A stretch of DNA of 64,000 bases from Neocallimastix lanati (nom. inval.). Its lineage: Eukaryota; Neocallimastigomycota; Neocallimastigomycetes; Neocallimastigales; Neocallimastigaceae. A program made the translations under genes and the position numbers. Under the pieces are notes generated by a model. The model saw only the letters and a program-made list of their open reading frames with translations, was not told where the DNA came from and did no database searches. The DNA lies in contig JACVTC010000034.1 in NCBI GenBank assembly GCA_016946835.1, forward strand, positions 1,266,001 to 1,330,000, written 5' to 3'. Of this stretch, positions 52,520 through 64,000 are shown piece after piece; position 1 is the first letter of the stretch; each line of letters starts with the position of its first letter.

Positions 52520-53022
52520 TTATTTTCTCATTCGGATCGATTGAATCGATTGATTGAACATTATAGTGAACTTAGCTTCTGATGTTACTCAACATAGTCT
52601 GGATAAAGAATCCTAGGTAAATTTATTTGGAATTAATCCTAATAATTAAATCCCACTTGGGGATATTAATGATCCTATCACTATGGAAGAAATTCAAAAC
52701 ACATTGTTTGATATATGAAAAAAAAAAAAAAAAAAAAAAAAAATAATAATAAAGCTCCTGGCCCCCCTGAATGGTATTCCGATTGAATTTTTTTTTTTTT
52801 TTTTTTTTTTTAAAGCCTTCTTTAGTCAATCTGATTTATCCGATCATCAAAATGATTCTTTAGTTGTTCACTACTTACTCTGATTATGCTTGCTAAATGT
52901 TTATTTTCATTATTTAACAAACAAAATCTAGGCTGGTGATTTTCTCCCTTGAAGAGTGGAATTCGACTTCCATATAAAATATCAATTCCAAAAAAAAAAA
53001 AGAAAAAAAAAAAAAAAGAGAG
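52520..53022 (+). pseudogene. Decayed 5' part of non-LTR retrotransposon ORF
   Basis: Fragments in shifting frames match the region just before and at the start of reverse transcriptase: DPITMEEIQNTLFD (~52662-52710) and NNKAPGP (~52743), followed by GIPIEFF in another frame, then WNSTS. Stops and A/T-run insertions interrupt it. It may be the 5' part of the better preserved copy that follows, or a remnant of the older, decayed copy. Confidence 0.65.
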
Positions 53023-55134
53023 ATCTTTCAGATTACAATACTCATCAATGTAGGTTTAAAAATTCTATCAAAAATTGTCACTAAAAGAATATCGGACTAT
53101 GCTTTTTCTAATGGAATAATTAGACCAGAACAGTTTGGTTTTAGAAATAAAGAAGAATGTATTAGTTTATTTGTATCCATTCGTGAAATTTGTCAAAGAA
53201 GAAAATTTAAGGATAAATTTACCTTTCTTGCCTTTCTTGACCTTAAAAAAGCTTATGATTCAGTTCCAATTTACAATATACTTACTAAACTAAAAATTAT
53301 CTTGGTATTCGTGGTAAATGCCTTCAATTCATTACTAATCTATACCTTACCTCGAAAGCTCGTGCAAACTTTAATGGTAAACTTTCAAAAGAATTTCCAA
53401 TACACCGTGGTGTTCGCCAAGGGTGTCCTCTCTCTCCTATTTTATTCAATATATTTATCAATGATATTTTTGATAAATGTAAAAGTTATGGTGTGATTAC
53501 TGAAAAGAAAAAGTGTTGTGGTGGATTATTTGCTGATGATATTGTATTATTAGCTCCTACAAAATCTTCACTTAAAAACCTTTTGAATATTGCTCATGAT
53601 TGGGGTATTAAAAATGAAATGACCTTTGGAATCAATAAATGCGCTACACTAGTTGTTAAACCAAAGAATTTTATACCTTCAAGACATTATGAAAATCCTA
53701 CTTTTAGACTTGGTATGAACTATATACCAAGCACTAATCAATATACATATCTTGGTATACCTTTTAATGAATCGTTGGATTTAAAACCTATTATTGCTAA
53801 GATGAATAGTAAAATTAAATATACAGTTAACTCTTTCTTTAGATTTTTAACCAATAGGAATGTTCCTTTCTACTTTAAAACTCGTATACTAGTTTCTTTT
53901 GTCCTTAGTTCAGTTCTTTATTATGCTCCCTTACTTGGTTCAAATAAAAAGAATACTGAAAAAGCTCAAACTGCTTTTAATCGAGGTTTGTATTGGAGTT
54001 TCGGGTTTAAAAATAAAACCTCCAATACTTCAATTTACAATATGTCTAAGGAACTTTCTATACCTCCTATAGCTAGTTTTTGTGCTAAGGCGATGATTCG
54101 ATGCTTTAAAAAGTGGAAAGATTCTTCTTGTATTATTTCTCATTTAGTCAAAAATATACCTACACTTTCTCACTATTCATGGACGAAAAAAGCACGGAGT
54201 TTAGTAGTATACAAGCACAATAATAAACTTCCTGGAGAAATAAGGAAGTTTTACTGGGAAAATATTCATTATTCAAGCACTCCTGCGATCAGATCTACAA
54301 AATACAAGAAATTTAAATTTGGTTTTAAAAAATTTATTCAACGTCTATCACTTAAATTTTCACGATTTTCTCTTGGATTTTTTTGGATTGGACGAATTAA
54401 ATGTGGATTCAAATTTGATGTAAAAACGTATGTTAAAAGTAATCTAGTATCAGAAAATTGCCCAACATACTGCCCTTGTTGTGGTGAGAGTAACAGCATA
54501 CCTAGTTTTACACACTGGATACTTTTATGTCCTAAATTTGAAGAATTTAGGCAACATTTCATTTCCTTTGTTGATGAAATTTTTATTAATTTTTCTCTTA
54601 TTGTTCATGAGAAATCATTGAACATTCCTGATGATGAAGAGGAAGATTTTGATGATAATATCAATTTTTACGTGCTGTGTCTCCTTCTTGGCGGAAATGC
54701 AGTATTTGAAATCTTAAAGATCGGCTCGGGGGAAAGAAGGCGATATATTAATAATATTTTTCAATCACCTTCGAACGAGTCTTCTTTCCCGATTTCATAT
54801 TTTGTGGGGCTTGCGGAATTCCTTACTAACGTTATGCCTATTGTGATTGGTGATTTTTACACCATGATCGATTTGTATAGTGTTAGACCTACCGTTGTCA
54901 AGAGCGTCGACGTCGTAACGATAAGGCAAAGAAGAAATTCTGATACAGATTCGAATGATAATTTTCATCCACATGGAGTTATCTTCGATGAATGGGAAGA
55001 GTTAGAGGCCTTTTCGTCCTCGAATCTCATAACGTAGTTTTTTAATATTAATATAAAAAAAAAAAATTTCATGTATTTAAACTTCATGTATTTTTTTAAA
55101 AAAAAAAATATTATTAAATAAAGTTTATTCCTAG

Positions 55135-55167
<33 letters not shown>
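53023..55167 (+). mobile_element. Non-LTR (LINE-type) retrotransposon, RT and C-terminal zinc region, copy 1
   Basis: Reverse transcriptase motifs in order: ITILINVGLKILSKIV (53032-), GIIRPEQFGFRNKEE, LAFLDLKKAYDSV (~53229-53267), a one-base shift near 53285-53300, then LGIRGK (53301), HRGVRQGCPLSPILFNIFIN (~53403), and the catalytic GLFADDIVLLAPT (~53524). From 53301 to the TAG at 55035-55037 the frame is open, with thumb-like sequence and a Cys/His cluster CPTYCPCCGES..HWILLCPK near 54460-54530, typical of the end of LINE ORF2. The 3' UTR has an aataaagtttattcctagtc tail and poly-A (55139-55167). It copies its RNA by target-primed reverse transcription. No endonuclease or gag-like ORF remains. 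The single frameshift and missing 5' part make it non-autonomous here. Confidence 0.9.
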
Positions 55168-55172
<5 letters not shown>

Positions 55173-55239
55173 GATTACAATAATAATAATTAATAATAAT
55201 TATCGTAGTATTTTCTCTTATTAATTAATTTATTAATGT

Positions 55240-55272
<33 letters not shown>

Positions 55273-56698
55273 TTATTTCAAAAGATGGTTACTAATAGCA
55301 TTGCTAAAAAAATATGCCTTAGAACATAAAATTTTTGTTTAGACCTGAAACAATTTGAATTTTAGAAATAAAAAAAAAAGAAGAATGCCTAAGTTTATAT
55401 AGTTCACAATTAGAGAGCAATATGTCAATATGTCAAAGAAGAAAATTTCATAGGAAAAATTTTTTTTTTTTTTTACTTATCTTACCTTTGCTTTTTTTTC
55501 GATCTTAAAAAAAAAAAAAAAGCCTAGGATTCATTCAGTACCTATCTTTTATCTTTAATTTTTTTTTTTTGACGAAATTATATATATAACTATATATAAC
55601 TTAGGAATTAGAGGTAAAATGTCATCTGTTTTTTTTTTAAAAGAATCTTTATCTATTCTCTAAAGCTCATGCTTTTTTTTTTTTTTTAAAGATTCTTTAT
55701 CTATCCTCTAAAGCTCGTTCTTTTTTTTTTTTAATGGTAATCTCTCTGAAGAATTTTCAATTAATCTTGGTGAGGTGTTAGAGAAGGATGCCCTCCTCTA
55801 TCTCCTATTTTATTCAATTTGTTACATTGCATTAATGATGCACTGGATAATTGTGATTAAGTATGGTGTCTATTTAGAATTCTCAATATTGTTGTGGTGG
55901 ACTTTTTGCCGATGATATTGATATTGTTTTAGTTGCTCCATCCATCAAAGCAAGCTCTTAAAAAAATTTTGAATTAGGTTCATGAATGGGTTATTAAAAA
56001 TGAAATGACTTTTGGAATTAATAAGTGTACTACTCTTGTTGTAAAACCAATCCACTTTGTTAAAACCGATAAATTACGAAGATCCATCTTTCCTTATTGA
56101 TAGTAACAAATTACCTAAAACTGACAACTATACTTATCTTGGAATTCCTTTTTGATGAATCGTTATCATTGAAACCTATACAATCCAAATGAAACCGTAA
56201 TTGAAATGTTAAGTTAAATTTCATACTTTCAATTTCATATTAATAAATCTATTCCTTTCCTCTCCCATTGAAGAAATATGTTTTAATTTCATTTATTCTT
56301 AGTCTTGTTTTATATTATGCTCCTCTCTCTTTGGTTCAAATAAGAGCAGATGCTATAAAACTCAAAGAAAAAAATTATTACTTTAGAGGACTTTATTGGA
56401 GTTATGGATTTAAATCTCGTAAATTCTTATGTTAGTCTCTATGATATGATATTACTCATTGAATTGAGAATACCTCCTCCTTCAGCTGTCTGTGCTATAT
56501 CTCAATTACACTGCTTTTAGAAAATGGAAAAAAAAGCTCATCATGTATTATTAATCATCTCACTAATAATATTCCTACTATGTCACATAACGTATGGACC
56601 AAAGAATCAAGGACTTTGGATAAGAAATTAAATGAAAAAAAAACAAGTGAAATAAAAAAAGTTTTATTGGGAAAGAGATGTCTTCAAACCCTCAAAAG

Positions 56699-56733
<35 letters not shown>

Positions 56734-57648
56734 CAATTATATACAAGGAGAATGATTTTGGATTTATTTCAGAAATCAAAGACTTAACATTTCATTTTCC
56801 TAAGTATCAATTGGGATTCTTTTGGATTTCTCGAAGTAGTGTTGTGGTTTTAAATTTGACATGAGTATTTCCATTAAAAGAAAATATAGTTAGTCTTAGA
56901 AGATTTCCCTAAATGTTACCCTTGTTGTGGAGTTAGTGTTACCTAGCTTTTCTCACTGGATCTTTGCCTGTAAAGAATTGGAAAATTACAGAAATAAATC
57001 TTTATACCTTTTCTAGATGATCTCTTTTTTGAAGTTTGCAATGATAATTGAACAAAAATCCTTGGATATTTCTTTAGATTCAGAAAAGGATGATGATAAT
57101 AATATTTATTACTTTATATTGAGTGCTCTTCTTGGTGGGCATTCAATATATATAAAAAAAAAATTAAAGTTAATGATGGGGGAACAAAGACAATTAGTTG
57201 ACAATATTTTTAAGCAAAGTTCAACTTTGTCGATTGTTTCCGTATTTTGTGGGAATTGAGGAGTTTCTAACAAACTTAATACCATTAATTTATTGATCTT
57301 TTTAGATTGATGATGAAATGGTATTCCGTTGAATCCACCGTTGCTAAGAGTATCGACGTCGAAATGATAAGGCATGGATTTTCACCTCCTAGTGAAAAGA
57401 TCTGATACAGATTTGTTTGATAGCACTAATACTGAAATTATTACTCGCAATAATGGACGTGTTGTTATCATCGAGGAATGGGAAAAGTTAGAAGCTATTG
57501 CTTCTAATACACTTTTATAATTTTATAATATACAATATTTTATTTCATGTATTTTATTTGTTATTTTTTCATTTAAATCATGTAATTTTATTTTATTATT
57601 ATAAATTAAATAAAGTTATTCTCCAAGTCAAAAAAAAAAAAAAAAAAA
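55168..57648 (+). pseudogene. Non-LTR retrotransposon, same family, heavily decayed copy 2
   Basis: Follows copy 1 directly after its poly-A and begins with the same tttcagattacaat. Many frameshifts and stops break it, but stretches align in order: RRKF (~55437), GGLFADDI (~55892), IKNEMTFGINKCTTLVVKP (~55995), a YPCCGVS-like cysteine cluster (~56915-56945), then KDDDNNIYYFIL, and an end with a WEKLEA-like segment and TAA at 57518-57520. The 3' UTR ends taaataaagttattctccaa, then gtc and poly-A (57630-57648). Several A and T runs look like homopolymer expansions. It is much more diverged than copy 1. Confidence 0.85.
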
Positions 57649-57662
57649 GTATCTAAATAAAT
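57649..57662 (+). repeat. Right copy of 14-bp direct repeat, putative target-site duplication
   Basis: Exact match to 52506-52519, directly after the poly-A tail. The flanking bases on both sides differ, so the match is limited to 14 bp. Confidence 0.5.
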
Positions 57663-58154
57663 GAATAATAAATAAATAAATCAAAAAATCAATCCAAAAT
57701 AATATAATAAAAAAAGAATTCCATTATTTATTAATAAATAATAAGTAATAGTAATAGAATAGTAAATAATAAATTATAAATAAATAATAAATAAATAATA
57801 AATAATAAATAATAAATAATAAATAATAAATAATAAATAATAAATAAAAATAATAAATAATAAATAATAAATAATAAATAATAAATAATAAATAATTGAA
57901 TAATAAATAATTAAATAATAAATAATAAATAATAAATAATAAATAATAAATAACAATAAAAAAAAGCTTATTTCATAATGAAATTAAATTATAAGATATT
58001 TATTAATAATATAAATAAAATTACATTTTAATATTTAAAATACAATCACTAATATATATATATATATTTAATATTTTTTTAAAAAAAAAAAAATAAATGC
58101 AGTTTTTAATATGTTAAAATGTATCAATTGTTATTATGAGTAATTTTTAAATCA

Positions 58155-58186
<32 letters not shown>

Positions 58187-58507
58187 TTTATTTATATATA
58201 TAAAATATTATTATTTGAATTTATTATTTTAATATATATATGGAAATATATACAATAATTTTATTTTAAAGTTTAACATGCTTTAATTATTCCATAGCTT
58301 AATTGATAATTTTTGAATTCCTTTTGTTTTTAAAATCAACAATCAACTGATAAAATATGAAATATCATAATTAATAATTAAAAAACTCAATTGAGAAGAC
58401 AAAAGGTTTTATGTTAACATTAATTATTATTATTATTATTATTATTTTTTTAATAAGAATTAAATATTTATACTATTTTGAAGTATTATCTATCTATTTA
58501 TTTATGT

Positions 58508-58538
<31 letters not shown>

Positions 58539-58590
58539 TTTTTTTTTAAAAAAATCATATCAAATTTATACCTAACTTTATTTTTTTACT
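57663..58590. repeat. AT-rich intergenic with (AATAAATA)n array
   Basis: An aataaat/aataata array at ~57770-57950, then AT-rich DNA with (TTA)n at 58160-58186 and 58422-58445. No gene is seen. Confidence 0.8.
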
Positions 58591-58599
58591 CAAATCTAA

Positions 58600-58870
58600 G
58601 CATTTCGTAATGTGGCGTATTTTCATATCTGTAATGTTTTTTTTATAAATAAATAATCAAATAAATAATAATTAAATAAATAATAAATATTCTTTTATAT
58701 ATATATATATATAATTTATTAATATTCAATTATAAATATAATTTTTTATAAAAAAAAATAATATTTAATAATTCTTTTTTAATAGAATATATTTATTTAT
58801 GACTGTATAGAATATTTTAAAAAATATATAGTTTTATTTTAAAAATATTATAAGCCACATTGAGAAATAC
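58600..58870. mobile_element. MITE-like element bounded by 20-bp inverted repeats
   Basis: GCATTTCGTAATGTGGCGTA (58600-58619) and TAAGCCACATTGAGAAATAC (58851-58870) are inverted repeats matching at 16 of 20 positions. The ~270-bp element is non-coding and AT-rich inside. The left arm is nearly identical to ATTTCCAAATGTGGCGTA at 41761-41778, which supports a dispersed family. No target-site duplication was recognised. Confidence 0.5.
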
Positions 58871-59191
58871 ACGATCCCCTTTTTACTCCACATATACTTA
58901 ACCCTTAATATTCAAAAATAATAGTTTTTATCATACTTTGGAACTAATAAATTCATAATGATTAATTTTTTTTTTTTTACGTTGTACAAAATATATATAT
59001 TAAGAACATTATGATAATAAGCTGAAAAACATAAAAAAAAAAAAAAAAAAAAAGAGAACAAAAACAAAAAAAGTAAGTAAAAAAAAAAAAAATCAAAATA
59101 TATATTTGAATTGAATAAATCAATATATTAATACATAACTTTAATTGAAGTTGAGTCATTTTTCTATTGAAACGATTTTATTACTCTAAAA

Positions 59192-59274
<83 letters not shown>

Positions 59275-60769
59275 ATTTTACCTTTACTTTAAAGGAGTAT
59301 ATGTAAATATATTATTATTACTATTATTATTATTATTAGATACTATTAAATACTAATGATCCTTTTATACATTGACTAATACAAATTATATGTTTTTATA
59401 TTTTACCTATACATACCTATGATTAAAGAAAACAAATATTTCTCAAATATTTATAAGAATATTTGTAAATCATTTCACTGAAAAAAATAAAGTAGCTTAA
59501 ATGATTCCAGGAATGAAGTTTAGCAGGCGGTTTATTATTCAAGAAATTATATTTATTTTTAGTTTTTCTTTTTAATTTTTTTTTTAACATATTATATTTA
59601 TGTGTCAATATATATCTATAAAAAACTTAAAACTAAAACTAAAAAAAAAGTAAATATTTATATCTATTCATGTAGATACATTTCTTTTTTTCATTTTTTT
59701 TTTTTGTATGATGAAATAAGGTACTTATTTATTTGAAAATTATTTTAACTTATATAAATAAATTAAGTGAAATGAAATAATGAATATGAGTTCAATATAT
59801 ATATATATAATATATATTTTCAAAAACAAGCAATGTTTTTGGTATAATTTATGATATTCTGTCGTTTATTAGTATTATTATTATTATTATTTTTTTTTCT
59901 TTCTATATTTTATAATATTTATTTTTTTTCAATATTAATTCTATCTATGAATATTAAATTCAGAAATATAGAAATATTCATTTACATACTAATTAATATG
60001 ATAAATAATTTAACTTTTGATATATTAATTTTAGTTACTTGAGTATATATAACTTTGCATATTCCCCAGTTGAATTTATTTTATTTTATTTTATTATTAT
60101 TTTTTTTTTTTATTATTTTTTTTTTTATTAAATTAATTATTTAATAACAATTAATACACCTCTAATAAATCATTAATATTTCTTTTAATTATTATACTCC
60201 TTAAAATAAAATTTCTAATAGAGTAGTAAAAAATAAAAAGAACATCTACATAATAAATAGTATTATGGAGATTAAATTCAAAAAATATTTAATGGTTACT
60301 TATTCATTTTTATGAATTATTTTATAATTACTACTATTATCATTATAATTATTATTTTTATCATCATTGGTATTAAAATTTAGTTTTAACATTTATTAAA
60401 TAAAAAATAAAATTTAATATATAAAAGTTTTATTTTTATTAAGAATATACAATCTATCTGTTAGTTAAAATTAATTGTTTTTTTTTTATAATTATTTATA
60501 TTTTATGCTTTAAGTTGACCACACTTTTAGTTCTAGTTCTTTTTTTTAATTTAAAAGAGTGTTGATATATTTAATATAATTAATAATTAATAATTAATAA
60601 TTAATAATTAATAATTAATAATTAATAAATATAGCAAAAATAAATAATTTATTCAGATAATAAATAATAAATAATGTAATAAAAATAATAAAGAACATAT
60701 GGAATAAGTAAAAATGAACTTTATTTTATTTTATTTTAATATCTTGGGCTTTAATTAAATTTTTCTTCC

Positions 60770-60805
<36 letters not shown>

Positions 60806-60994
60806 ATTAATAAATATGATTATTATATTCATAAAAACTAAAGTCACACAAAGTTTTATTTTTAATTAAATATCATAAAATATATTGGCTACTGTTAAAA
60901 TTAATATAAACTTTAAATTATAAGTCATTGATGTAATTGTTATTTATTCCACTTATTGAGTACAAAAATATGAAATTTTGATATATTGCAATGA

Positions 60995-61087
<93 letters not shown>

Positions 61088-61159
61088 GTAAATAATGTAT
61101 ACATATAATTAATTATTTTAATATATAAATTTATATATAAAATAGTATAAATACTTTTT

Positions 61160-61188
61160 TATAATAAATAAATAAATAAATAAATAAG

Positions 61189-61219
<31 letters not shown>

Positions 61220-61334
61220 GTAAATAAATAAGTAAATAAATAAGTAAATAAATAAATAAATAAGTAAATAAATAAATAAGTAAATAAATAAATAAGTAAA
61301 TAAATAAATAAGTAAATAAATAAATAAATAATTA
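61160..61334. repeat. TAAA microsatellite with interspersed TAAG variants
   Basis: Tetranucleotide array in which taag units recur every 2-5 units, giving a secondary period of about 12-16 bp near 61260-61320. Confidence 0.9.
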
Positions 61335-61815
61335 TTTTAATATATAAATTTATATAAATAAATAAATAAATAAATAAGTAAAAAGAGGTCAGAAAAATAT
61401 TAAATTAATGTGTACATTTTGTTATTTAATACTACAATATAAATTAATAAATGTTTTATTGTAATGGAATATATATTATATACGAGATAGGGACATTAAA
61501 ATTTATTTAAATAGAATTAAATAAGTAAAAAAAAAATTTTATGAAATTTTTACTCATAAAGTTGGTGTCACATCTAATAAATTAATAATTATGTATATAT
61601 TTATATTTATATTTATTATATTTATTATTTATATTTATTATTTATATTTTTATTTATTATTTATATTTATATTTATTATTTATTATTTATATTTATATTT
61701 ATATTTATATTTATATTTATATTTATATTTATAATTTTTTTTTTTTTAATTTCATATGTGATTAATAATTTACAGTTCATTTAATAATGATATAAAACAA
61801 CATAAATAATTTTAT

Positions 61816-61948
61816 ATAAATGAAATAAATGAAATAAATGAAAATAAATGAAATAAATGAAATATATGAAAATAAATGAAATAAATGAAAATAAATGAAA
61901 GAAATGAAAATAAATGAAATAAATGAAATAAATGAAAATAAATGAAAT
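61816..61948. repeat. Minisatellite of aaatgaaataaatg units
   Basis: Alternating aaatgaaat and aaatgaaaat blocks in tandem. Open frames on the minus strand (Phe/Ile/Leu/His repeats) are artefacts of the repeat. Confidence 0.9.
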
Positions 61949-62193
61949 AATGTATTATATGTAGCATATAATACATAATTAATAAGGATTGATTTATAAT
62001 AATGTAAACCATTACTATGAATGGTTAATGATTTTATTTATTAATTAAATATTAATAAAGTAATAATAATAATAATAATGGTAAAAACAAAAAACAAAAA
62101 ACAAAAATTGATAACAAAATAATTAATAAAATTTAAAGTGGTAACAATTGAGATGAACTTTGAAATTGAGGAAGCATGATAATTAGTTCTGCC

Positions 62194-62235
<42 letters not shown>

Positions 62236-63302
62236 TTAAATGTTTATATTTAAATATGAATAAATATTATTATTATTATTATTTTTTCTTTTTTCATAGT
62301 TGTTGATTTATATATATTATTATCTAATAAATGAATATTTAATATTTTAAAGGGAGTATTATCTAATAAAATGTTTATTAGATATATATCTATGTGATTG
62401 ATATATATATATATTAGTTAATATAATAATAAATTTATATTAATTCAGGTTCTTCTTTTCAACTTGCATTATTTTCATAATTAATAAATAATTTTCAACT
62501 TGCACTATTCTTCAGATAATTATATTTATTGGTATTATTTATTATTAATATTATTATATATTTTTAAAGAAAAATCATTACTTTTTGTAAAGATTTTATT
62601 ATAATTATTAATGAATAATTATTTAAATAATGCATTTGTTTTGTTATTCTAAAATATTTAATGACAATACTTTTATGTATTAATGCTCAAAAAATTTTTC
62701 TATAAAAAATCATTATCAAAAGTAATATGTAATTTTGATAATAAAAGTTTGAAGAAAAACATGTGAATAAAATAAATAAATATAATAAATAATAAATAAA
62801 TAAATAAATAATAAATAATAAATAATAAATAATAAATAAATAAATAATAAATAAATAAATAAGTAAATAAATAATAAATGATAAATAATAAATAATATAT
62901 AAATAATAAATAAATAATAAATAAATAAATTATAAATAGTAAATAAATAATAAATAAATTGAAATATATGAAATTAATTAAATTAATAAAATATTTAATC
63001 TATTCATAAAAAAATAAAATAGATTAAAAAAAAAAAAATATTGAATTTGTGTTACTTGAATAATTTAAAAAACAAAAAAAAAAAAAATTTTTTTTTATTT
63101 ATTTTATTTAATTTTTAATTAATATTCATAATAATTAATGATGAATAATAAAAAAAAAATAAATGATAAGGTTTGCAACTTCCGTTTTTTTTTTTTTTTT
63201 TTTTTTTTTTTTATTGACAATTTTAAAACAATATTTAATTAGTTTTTATATTAAAATTTTTAATTATGATATTAATGAGTTAAGTTTAAACATAAAAAAG
63301 AG

Positions 63303-63312
63303 GGTATAAAAG
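63303..63312 (+). promoter_or_regulatory. Possible TATA box upstream of the secreted-protein gene
   Basis: gtataaaagg stands out in a purine-rich context (gagggtataaaaggatt), about 500 bp before the ATG at 63809. A tttctttcag acceptor-like site near 63348-63357 could end a 5'UTR intron. Both are weak in DNA this AT-rich. Confidence 0.2.
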
Positions 63313-63489
63313 GATTAAAATTTTACTTTCATTTTTATTTATTTATTTTTTCTTTCAGCTTTTTATTTTTTTATTTATTATTTTAATATATATTTAAAGA
63401 ATAGTAATTATTTATTATAAAAGTTAAATATATATTAAAAATAATTTATTTAAAAACATTTGTTTTTTTTGCTGTATAATAGTATTTTT

Positions 63490-63582
<93 letters not shown>

Positions 63583-63808
63583 GTTTCAATTGTTATAAAA
63601 AACAGTAATAAAGGGACTTTTTTTTTTTCCTTTTTTCTTTTCTCATATAAATATAAATACATTTTGTTATAGACAAATAAAAAATAGATAATATAAATAA
63701 AATTTTTAAAATAGATTTCAATTATATTATAAAAATAAATTAAAAATTAATAAGTATACAATACCCAAAAATAAAATAAATCAATAAATAATTGTAATTC
63801 TGTCCAAA

Positions 63809-64000
63809 ATGAAATGCTCTATTTTATTCAGTTTAGCTTTATTCATTGAACTTACTTCAGCTATTTCTAGTTACTTCGAAGGTATTAAGCGCCCAAAGCT
63901 TTTCGAATTATTAGATAATGAAGTTGGTGAAATGCATATTAGCATTTCTAATGAAGATTATGAACATCTAAACACCGTTGCCAATTCTGGTTACTCTGTT
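63809..64000 (+). CDS. Secreted protein, possibly CotH-like, 5' part only
   Basis: The frame runs from ATG at 63809 to the window end, 64 codons without a stop. MKCSILFSLALFIELTSAIS is a clear signal peptide with likely cleavage after SAIS or near it, so the protein enters the secretory pathway. After it come RPKLFELLDNEVGEMHISIS and NEDYEHLNTVANSG. The pattern of a short mature N-terminus followed by a strand and xxEDYExL resembles the start of CotH-type kinase-like proteins, which are common secreted or cellulosome-associated proteins in anaerobic fungi. That identification is tentative because the diagnostic part lies outside the window. Codons such as CGC, ACC and GCC are GC-richer than in other genes here, which suggests high expression. 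Confidence 0.5.
   Translation, partial: MKCSILFSLALFIELTSAISSYFEGIKRPKLFELLDNEVGEMHISISNEDYEHLNTVANSGYSV

Larger units (their letters stand above)
58871..63808. other. 4.9-kb AT-rich intergenic region with many microsatellites
   Basis: No gene could be supported. Contents: (AAAT)n at 59190-59276; a slightly more complex stretch at 59490-59545; a (TAAT)n run near 60570-60625; T runs near 60772-60800, 62193-62233 and 63184-63212, each preceded by ccg; (TAAA)n at 61002-61086; TAAA/TAAG mixed array 61160-61334; TTTATA array 61600-61732; AAATGAAATA array 61816-61948; AATAAATA array 62764-62960; and (TAA)n at 63495-63580. The last ~500 bp should contain the promoter of the gene starting at 63809. 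Confidence 0.75.

Noticed and set aside
59423-59608. Minus-strand frame with NKPPAKLHSWNHLSYF
   Set aside because: A short, slightly GC-richer stretch that could be an exon remnant, but there is no family match and no neighbouring exons.
63184-63212. ccg followed by long T runs at three places (60769, 62191, 63182) as reversed retroelement tails
   Set aside because: Only three bases are shared before the T run, which is too little to distinguish from chance.

Overview
ORGANISM. The window is eukaryotic and extremely AT-rich. Its genes are split by many short introns, with long homopolymers, long (TAA)n and (TAAA)n microsatellites and Asn-rich coding tracts. Fungal-type kinesin-1 with an IAK tail, a fungal-style IQGAP, a possible CotH-like secreted protein at the right edge and non-LTR retroelements together suggest an anaerobic gut fungus (Neocallimastigomycota, of the Neocallimastix/Piromyces/Anaeromyces type). 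This is inference; Dictyostelium-like AT bias was considered but fits the intron density and kinesin tail less well.

LEFT GENE-DENSE PART (1-20.2 kb). Five genes were assembled exon by exon, and every join keeps one reading frame: IQGAP (+, 23 exons, to 7988; N-terminus uncertain), a 1249-aa Asn-rich protein of unknown function (+, 8899-13187), an Integrator subunit 9 homologue (-, 13666-17074, 10 exons), a BORCS5/myrlysin-like BORC subunit (+, 17816-19026, 6 exons) and an SZRD1-like SUZ-domain protein (-, 19589-20219, 4 exons). INTS9 and BORCS5 share a 741-bp divergent promoter region. The other neighbouring pairs are convergent or in tandem.

MIDDLE REPEAT AND ACCESSORY PART (20.2-45.9 kb). 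It holds short inverted-repeat motifs that look like MITE ends and a 5.3-kb satellite of about 50-bp monomers with a 796-bp higher-order period. It also holds a MULE transposase gene with an N-terminal FLYWCH-like finger, broken by one frameshift, and two unusually GC-balanced islands with tRNA-like promoter boxes (SINE candidates). A three-member cluster of an unrecognised protein family lies on the minus strand (31501-38605), and one member has an in-frame TGA. About 7 kb of nearly featureless AT-rich DNA follows.

RIGHT PART (45.9-64 kb). A complete kinesin-1 heavy chain gene (+, 16 exons, 961 aa) is followed by two copies of one non-LTR retrotransposon family. The first is fairly intact over its reverse transcriptase and C-terminal zinc-binding region; the second is heavily decayed. 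The pair is bounded by a 14-bp direct repeat that looks like a target-site duplication. About 6 kb of microsatellite-rich intergenic DNA leads to the first 64 codons of a secreted protein at the window end.

The genes do not form one pathway. Several touch cytoskeleton and organelle transport (IQGAP, kinesin-1, BORC subunit) and two touch RNA (INTS9, SZRD1-like). All calls come from reading the sequence; no database search was run.
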